Below, one piece after another: positions 60,067 to 64,000 of a DNA stretch of 64,000 nt. This DNA comes from JALYOC01 sp036675345 (GTDB lineage Bacteria; Myxococcota; Myxococcia; Myxococcales; Myxococcaceae): contig JAKFFE010000033.1 in the NCBI GenBank assembly GCA_036675345.1, forward strand, positions 207,365 through 271,364, in the 5' to 3' direction. The notes beneath the pieces are model-generated. The model was not told the DNA's origin, made no database searches, and worked only from the letters and a program-made list of their open reading frames with translations. A program made the translations under genes and the position numbers. Each line of letters starts with the position of its first letter. The stretch's first letter is position 1.

Positions 60067-61110
60067 TCAGCCGACCTCTTCGACCACGCCGCCGTCCATG
60101 TCCCGGATCGTCGATGGCTGAATGACGAAGGACAACGTCGGAGTGATGACGTACTTGCCCCGCTTCGGCTTGAGCGTCCCGCAGAGCATCCGGCACGCAT
60201 CCTTGGGGAGCGACACCTCGGTGAATGCCGGGTGCCGCGGATCCGGGTGGCACCAGGACACCTCGTCACCGGGGACGAAGCCGACCGCGCTTTCCCGGCT
60301 GCCGAGGCGAAGACGCTTTCCGAAGGGGATCCGGCCGGCGAGAACCTCGAGGAACTGCACGACGGCGCTCGCGCCCAGCTCGACTTCCACCCCGTTAGCG
60401 GACGGATTCGCCTTCGCGACCTCGACGAACAACTTCCCGGTCGAGGAGCCCTCGGTGTCACGCCCTGCGCGGACCGCCGCGTCGAAGGCCAGCGTGCCCG
60501 CCAAGGTCCGGCGATGCAGATCTGTGATCAAGAGCGGGTTCTCTTTCGCCATCACCCCCAGCACTCCGAGCGTGTTCCAGCGGAGGACTGCCCCCAGTTC
60601 GCTCAGGGTGACGCCGACCACCTCGACGAAGTTCGCCTGCCCGTTCTCGCAGTCTGTTGGCTTGAGCTGCGGATCCTCCGCGAACAGCGCCGCGCGGATC
60701 TCCGTCGGGTGGTCCAGCGCGATCGGCCCGTTGAGGTTCAGGTGGTCCCCCGGGGCGAAGATGTTCCCGGTCTTGAAGACGTAGCGCGCCAGGTTCTGAA
60801 GGAAGGAGAGCGGCCACTGCGGCGCCTTCGCCTCCGACCCGTCATGCCTTAGCCGGAAGGTGAGCTCGAAGCCATACCCGCTGCTCTCCGGCTCGTCGGA
60901 CTCCTTCTCGTAGAGCTCGGTGAAGCCGTAGGTGACGTAGAGCCAATGCGTCGGCTCGCGATAGACGCTGAGCCCATCCAGCGGATCCGGGCCGCCGAGC
61001 GAATAGCGGATGAACGTGCCGTAGTGCTCGTCCGGCTTCCGATCGCCGAGAACTGCCTTCAGCGCGCCGTCGATGGCTGCCCACCCCGGGCTCTTGGTCT
61101 CCTCTTCCAC
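60067..61110 (-). CDS. Suppressor-of-fused (SUFU) domain protein
   Basis: From a GTG at 61110 with AGGAGGGA upstream, the product is 347 residues without signal peptide. It has the SUFU family pattern: GWAAIDGALKAVLGDRKPDE, YGTFIRYSLGGPDPLDGLSV, PTHWLYVTYGFTELYEKESD, YGFELTFRL, WPLSFLQNLARYVFKTGNIF, GDHLNLNGPI and LTDLHRRTLAG-like blocks. Bacterial SUFU proteins are often linked to toxin immunity in polymorphic or contact-dependent systems, and otherwise of unknown role. It is not next to an obvious toxin here. The 422-bp gap downstream to the lipoprotein at 61533 holds the operator at 61444. Confidence 0.88.
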   Translation of the reverse strand: MEEETKSPGWAAIDGALKAVLGDRKPDEHYGTFIRYSLGGPDPLDGLSVYREPTHWLYVTYGFTELYEKESDEPESSGYGFELTFRLRHDGSEAKAPQWPLSFLQNLARYVFKTGNIFAPGDHLNLNGPIALDHPTEIRAALFAEDPQLKPTDCENGQANFVEVVGVTLSELGAVLRWNTLGVLGVMAKENPLLITDLHRRTLAGTLAFDAAVRAGRDTEGSSTGKLFVEVAKANPSANGVEVELGASAVVQFLEVLAGRIPFGKRLRLGSRESAVGFVPGDEVSWCHPDPRHPAFTEVSLPKDACRMLCGTLKPKRGKYVITPTLSFVIQPSTIRDMDGGVVEEVG

Positions 61111-61532
61111 GTGCGTCCCTCCTGGGCGGAACTCTAGCGGGGGCGCGTTCGACCTCCTCAACGTCTTCGAGCGCGAACTTGGGACCCCGGACGACGGGGC
61201 GTCGCCGGCCGCCCGGGCACCGCATCGGGGACGCGGACAGTCGAAGCACCGCGGGTAGGGCCGGAGGAAGCTCCGAGCCGAAGCCCAACCGCTACCGACC
61301 GCTACAAACCGCGGGTGAACCAGACCTACGCGGACGGTGGCGATGCTCGCGCCAATGGAGCTTCAGCCCTCGTTCGTGCCTGGGCAGCGGCGTCTCTGGC
61401 GCGGTCTTGAGAACTACCGATGTGCGAGCGCGTGCACTGAGCTGTGCAGCGGTCTGCACAGCGGCCCATGGCCCCAGAGCGAAACCCCAGGTGAGACTGG
61501 TTGGGGCCTATCGCTTGCAGTCTCCGCCGCGC
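61111..61532. other. Divergent intergenic region
   Basis: This 422-bp gap lies between the SUFU gene (minus) and the lipoprotein gene (plus). It contains the GTGCAG-CGGT-CTGCAC palindrome and a further GTGCAC word at about 61432. No open frame in it has a start with a ribosome binding site. Confidence 0.55.
61444..61459. promoter_or_regulatory. GTGCAG-N4-CTGCAC palindrome before the lipoprotein gene at 61533
   Basis: GTGCAG-CGGT-CTGCAC is identical in arms and gap to the element at 33015-33030 and similar to that at 42414. The stem extends two bases further on each side (GCTGTGCAG/CTGCACAGC). It lies 73 bases before the ATG at 61533. Confidence 0.6.
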
Positions 61533-62261
61533 ATGAATCGTCAGGCCCTGGCAGCGTTCGTCCTCCCCGCCCTCCTCGCAGGGTGCGGCCCCTCCGATCT
61601 CTCCTCGCTCGGCACCTACAAGGCGGTGCTGCGGCAGTCGGACCCGTACTTCGACTCCTCGCTGCTGGTGCTGAAGTACGACGACGTGACCACGGGCTGT
61701 GTGACCCTCGAGGGGATGACCGCGCGCGTGAACGGCGTCGACGTCCCCGTCAATCCTGGGGGGACCCGCACCTGGATGAGCACCAGCCTTCAGCCCGTCT
61801 CGCAATGCGAGCACCCGACCGTCTCCGTTCCTCACGCCGAGACGCTCGGAATGTCCGTGGTGATCGAGCTGACGGTGAGAGGGGAGACCGTGGTCGTCGA
61901 GGCGTCCGGCTACGGCAAGGAACTCCCGACGGAGATCGAGCTTCCCGAGGGGGGCGCGCGCGTCGGTGGCACCGTCACCCTCGCGCTGGGCGAGGGCTGG
62001 CAGAACATCGGGACGTTCTCCGGCCTCTTTGGCCTGGTGGAGGGGCACTTCCCAGGCGCGTTCCTGGAGGTCGTGGACCGGAGCGCCGATGGCCGCCTGA
62101 CCGTCCGACTCCCCGCGGAACTCCCGCCGGGGAGGATGACGATCGACTCCTCGCACCTCGAGGTGGCGCCCACCCTCATCCGTTGCGAGGGCGCGCCTTC
62201 CTGTGAGACCGACCACGCCCCGCTGGCCCAGCTGTCGGTGACGGTCGACGTCGCGCCATAA
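61533..62261 (+). CDS. Lipoprotein of unknown function
   Basis: From the ATG at 61533 the product is 242 residues with a signal peptide and lipobox (PALLAGC). The mature chain is beta-rich and includes Cys in GCVTLEGM, QCEHP and RCEGAPSC, so it may carry disulfides. Short segments (RTWMSTSLQPVSQ, VDVAP) give no family. The unlikely upstream frame to 61179 is left out. It shares its upstream palindrome with the lipoprotein genes at 33084 and 42333. Confidence 0.78.
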   Translation: MNRQALAAFVLPALLAGCGPSDLSSLGTYKAVLRQSDPYFDSSLLVLKYDDVTTGCVTLEGMTARVNGVDVPVNPGGTRTWMSTSLQPVSQCEHPTVSVPHAETLGMSVVIELTVRGETVVVEASGYGKELPTEIELPEGGARVGGTVTLALGEGWQNIGTFSGLFGLVEGHFPGAFLEVVDRSADGRLTVRLPAELPPGRMTIDSSHLEVAPTLIRCEGAPSCETDHAPLAQLSVTVDVAP

Positions 62262-62443
62262 TCAGCAAATTTCGCGGGTCAGAAGTCGGCCCTGCAAGAG
62301 TCGAATGATTTGCTCGCGCAGTTCGTTGTCCTCAACGGGGACACGCCGGACGACTCGGGAGCAGCCCTCATGGCTGCATCAATTGGCATCAGGTTCTCGT
62401 CGGGTCCCCATCGCCACGTCAGCCCGATACGTACAATATCCTC

Positions 62444-62899
62444 ATGGAGCCAACTCGCGTTCTCTTCGCTGGTATCGCAGTCAGCCACCCTGTCGCCCAG
62501 CAGCAGATAAGCGAGTTCACGTGGGCGTGTCTGCGCCGTCAGGACTACGCGGAGGGGTCGCTCTGTGTGGTCCTCGTTGCTGATGATCCGGAGCACCCTG
62601 AGAGCTACTGGCTCGAAGCGGATGCGCAGGAACCGAAGATGTCTGCGCCAATAAGGCTCTTCGACCTGCGGATCCCGCGAGCCGGAATGGAACAAGAACA
62701 GTTCGAGCAGTTCCTCAGCGAGGGCGGCCTGGCCGCATACCGGCACGACAAGACAGACTCCCTTGTGTTGGGGGGCAAGGTCGGCGCCGAACGCCCGGAT
62801 AGTGCGTTCCTGCAGGGCAAGCCGGTGCCCGTGGTCGGACGGAATGACGCTTGTGGCTGCGGCAGCGGCAAGAAATACAAGCGTTGCTGTCTTCAGTAG
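62444..62899 (+). CDS. SEC-C zinc-binding motif protein
   Basis: The 151-residue product ends in VGRNDACGCGSGKKYKRCCLQ: a complete SEC-C motif (C-x-C-x8-C-C) that binds one zinc ion, as at the C-terminus of SecA. The N-terminal about 125 residues (RVLFAGIAVSHPVAQQQISE, ADDPEHPESYWLEAD) are a compact unknown domain. Proteins with a lone SEC-C tail are usually of unknown role and may contact ribosomes or SecB. The gene has lower GC than its neighbours, a hint of transfer. Confidence 0.82.
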   Translation: MEPTRVLFAGIAVSHPVAQQQISEFTWACLRRQDYAEGSLCVVLVADDPEHPESYWLEADAQEPKMSAPIRLFDLRIPRAGMEQEQFEQFLSEGGLAAYRHDKTDSLVLGGKVGAERPDSAFLQGKPVPVVGRNDACGCGSGKKYKRCCLQ

Positions 62900-63137
62900 G
62901 CGGCGCGCAAATGCGGGAGGCTTCCGGCTGCCCGCGCCACACGAATCGCAGGTCGGTTCTGAAGTGCGTCCCCGGCTCTCGCAGACGCTGCACGACCGTG
63001 ACAACGTCTCATTCGACGCAAGGGGTGTGGGTCCCCCGATTGAGCCGTTGTTCGCGCCGCGCGAGTAGGCCAGCCGGGCAGGGCGGTGGATTCGGTCCAG
63101 CCCGATGGGCCGCCTGCGACCCCACAAAGGGCGTCGA
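62900..63137. other. Gap without a recognisable gene
   Basis: This 238-bp stretch lies between two convergent genes (SEC-C protein and HTH protein). No frame has a good start or motif, and no clear hairpin is visible. In related loci a PIN toxin gene would follow the HTH gene here; it is absent. Confidence 0.5.
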
Positions 63138-63608
63138 TCAGTAACCCAGCCCCAAGTTCTGAGCCTCTTCGGTCAGCTCTGTCGCGGCCTTCGCCCTCTC
63201 GGCGAGGTCCTTTTGCTGGAAGTCCCGAAGGTCCTTCGCGAAGACTCGGCGGTGAGTACCAACCATATGGAAAGCGATCTTTCCGGAGTCGAGGAGGCGA
63301 ACCAGGTAGGGCCGAGAAACACTCAGCAGGTTCGCGGCCTCTTGGGTCGTCAGTTCTGCGTGAATTGGGATGACGGTCACTGCGTTGCCGAGCGACATCT
63401 GCTCGAGAATCGAAACGAACAGCTCGAACGCCTGCCTGGGGACGACGAGCTCTTCGCTGGCAGAGCCAGACGGCTTCACGACGAGCGTGCGCGTGCCCCC
63501 CTTGCGAGGCAACAACATCGGCGCCAGAGCGCGTGCGGCAACCGCGGCCTCCTTCGCCTGGGCCTCGGTCGGTGGCTGGAGCTTCGTCAGATCAAATGCG
63601 GCGTTCAT
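63138..63608 (-). CDS. Excisionase-type HTH protein, probable antitoxin
   Basis: From the ATG at 63608 the 156-residue protein has an N-terminal part (FDLTKLQPPTEAQAKEAAVA) and a C-terminal MerR/excisionase-like helix-turn-helix (HAELTTQEAANLLSVSRPYL, VRLLDSGKIAFHMVGTHRRV, FAKDLRDFQQKDL) ending AQNLGLGY. This exact domain order, with the N-terminal QPP motif, the LVVPR-x-AFELFV segment and the LG-GY end, is that of the HTH antitoxin normally encoded just before a PIN-domain RNase toxin. Here the PIN gene piece is on the other strand upstream, not downstream. It should bind DNA and autoregulate. Confidence 0.85.
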   Translation of the reverse strand: MNAAFDLTKLQPPTEAQAKEAAVAARALAPMLLPRKGGTRTLVVKPSGSASEELVVPRQAFELFVSILEQMSLGNAVTVIPIHAELTTQEAANLLSVSRPYLVRLLDSGKIAFHMVGTHRRVFAKDLRDFQQKDLAERAKAATELTEEAQNLGLGY

Positions 63609-63735
63609 TGCGGCCTCGGCGTCCCTTAGACTCGTGTCCCGACGAGGTGAAGGTAGCGATGCCTGACCGTATCCGCAATAACCGAAACGGACACGGGCGG
63701 CGTCTCTAGTCATTACCGGCAGTTAGGAGCCTGCC

Positions 63736-63877
63736 TTGTTCGTGGTCGTGTACGATGCCTGCGTGCTGTTTCCGGCGCCGCTCCGCGATCTGCTCGTGCG
63801 CCTTGCCATGTCAGGAGTGTTCCAAGCGAAGTGGTCGGAACGCATTCTCGACGAGTGTTTCCGGAACATCCTGAAGC
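63736..63877 (+). pseudogene. PIN-domain toxin, cut off by an insertion sequence
   Basis: From a TTG at 63736, with TAGGAG upstream, the frame reads FVVVYDACVLFPAPLRDLLV, RLAMSGVFQAKWSERILDEC then FRNILKR, the N-terminal third of a VapC-like PIN domain with the first catalytic Asp in YDAC. At 63878 the sequence changes to the end of an ISL3-type element and the frame soon stops, so the RNase active site (further Asp/Glu residues) is lost. It is divergent from the HTH antitoxin-like gene, 127 bp away. The product is unlikely to be toxic. Confidence 0.75.
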
Positions 63878-64000
63878 GGTTCCTCCGGGTTCTACATGGG
63901 TATCAGCCGGGGGTTGGGTACAGCTCAAGCCCACCGCAGTGGAAGTAGATGGCCATCTTGAAGTGGTCCTTGTTCCGGAAGCCGTACGCCCGCTTCTTGA
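63878..64000 (-). mobile_element. ISL3-family insertion sequence, one end only
   Basis: The element begins at about 63878 with GGTTCCTCCGGGTTCTACAT, like an ISL3 terminal repeat, and runs off the window. Inside, the minus-strand frame 63903-64000 reads KKRAYGFRNKDHFKMAIYFH then CGGLELYPTPG and a stop, the C-terminus of an ISL3 (IS204/IS1001/IS1165-type) DDE transposase, family end pattern K-x-YG(F/Y)RN-x-x-F. It interrupts the PIN toxin gene. The other end, the 8-bp target repeat and the active-site residues are outside the window. Confidence 0.75.
63903..64000 (-). CDS. ISL3-family transposase, C-terminal part
   Basis: The last 32 codons of a transposase are visible before the window ends: KKRAYGFRNKDHFKMAIYFH then CGGLELYPTPG. 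Family members end with KRxAYGFRNxENFxxRILFHCG. The DDE residues are outside the window. It is on the minus strand of the insertion sequence that disrupts the PIN gene. Confidence 0.78.
   Translation of the reverse strand, partial: KKRAYGFRNKDHFKMAIYFHCGGLELYPTPG

Noticed and set aside
61500..61525. TTGGGGCC-N-TTGCA as a sigma-54 promoter before the lipoprotein gene at 61533
   Set aside because: The -24 element is weak and the -12 lies only about 14 bases from the ATG, leaving no room for a leader and ribosome binding site.
62279..63127. Minus-strand frame of 282 codons over the SEC-C gene
   Set aside because: It has no ribosome binding site or motif; the plus-strand SEC-C motif is unambiguous.
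1..64000. tRNA or rRNA genes
   Set aside because: No TTCGANTC-type T-loop with a matching acceptor stem and no rRNA-like stretch was noticed on a visual scan; a covariance-model search would be needed to be sure.

Overview
The window looks like a piece of a myxobacterial (Myxococcota) chromosome. GC content is very high, and the gene set is typical of that group: a Hanks-type kinase fused to a PilZ domain, GAF/PAS hybrid-free histidine kinases with stand-alone receiver proteins, an ECF sigma/anti-sigma pair, a branched-chain keto-acid dehydrogenase E1 pair (as in the M. xanthus esg locus), and a very large number of predicted lipoproteins and short outer-membrane barrels. The genus cannot be fixed from the sequence alone.

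The first half (about 1-34 kb) is dense and mostly housekeeping or regulatory. It holds a DUF962 membrane protein; the kinase-PilZ-TPR protein; a tail-anchored protein followed by ECF sigma factor, zinc-binding anti-sigma factor and a secreted protein; a GAF histidine kinase; several lipoproteins and barrels; glpD; the E1-alpha/E1-beta operon; a PAS/GAF histidine kinase with its receiver gene; hemF; a carboxylesterase-glpK operon; and a second receiver. Esterase, glycerol kinase and glycerol-3-phosphate dehydrogenase together suggest use of acylglycerol-derived glycerol. Two nested palindromes of the GGGGACAGGCT type, resembling REP/RAYT-mobilised elements, sit at 14.0 and 19.1 kb.

The second half (about 33-64 kb) is accessory. 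It is dominated by secreted lipoproteins: beta-lactamase-like, Cys-rich, collagen-like, seven Ig-like repeats plus a ThuA-like domain, and four Fn3 repeats plus FG-GAP repeats. It also holds many gene fragments: the tail of rpoC, a lamin-tail protein, a GNAT N-terminus, an outer-membrane barrel with an in-frame stop, an IS91-type transposase tail, and a PIN toxin cut by an ISL3-family insertion sequence at the right edge.

Two recurrent cis elements are the most original observations. One is a 50-bp tandem element with near-identical cores in front of two lipoprotein genes (9.13 and 12.2 kb). The other is a GTGCA(S)-N4-(S)TGCAC palindrome in front of three unrelated lipoprotein genes (33.0, 42.4 and 61.4 kb). 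Both suggest co-regulated surface-protein regulons. All function calls come from reading translated sequence; no database search was run.
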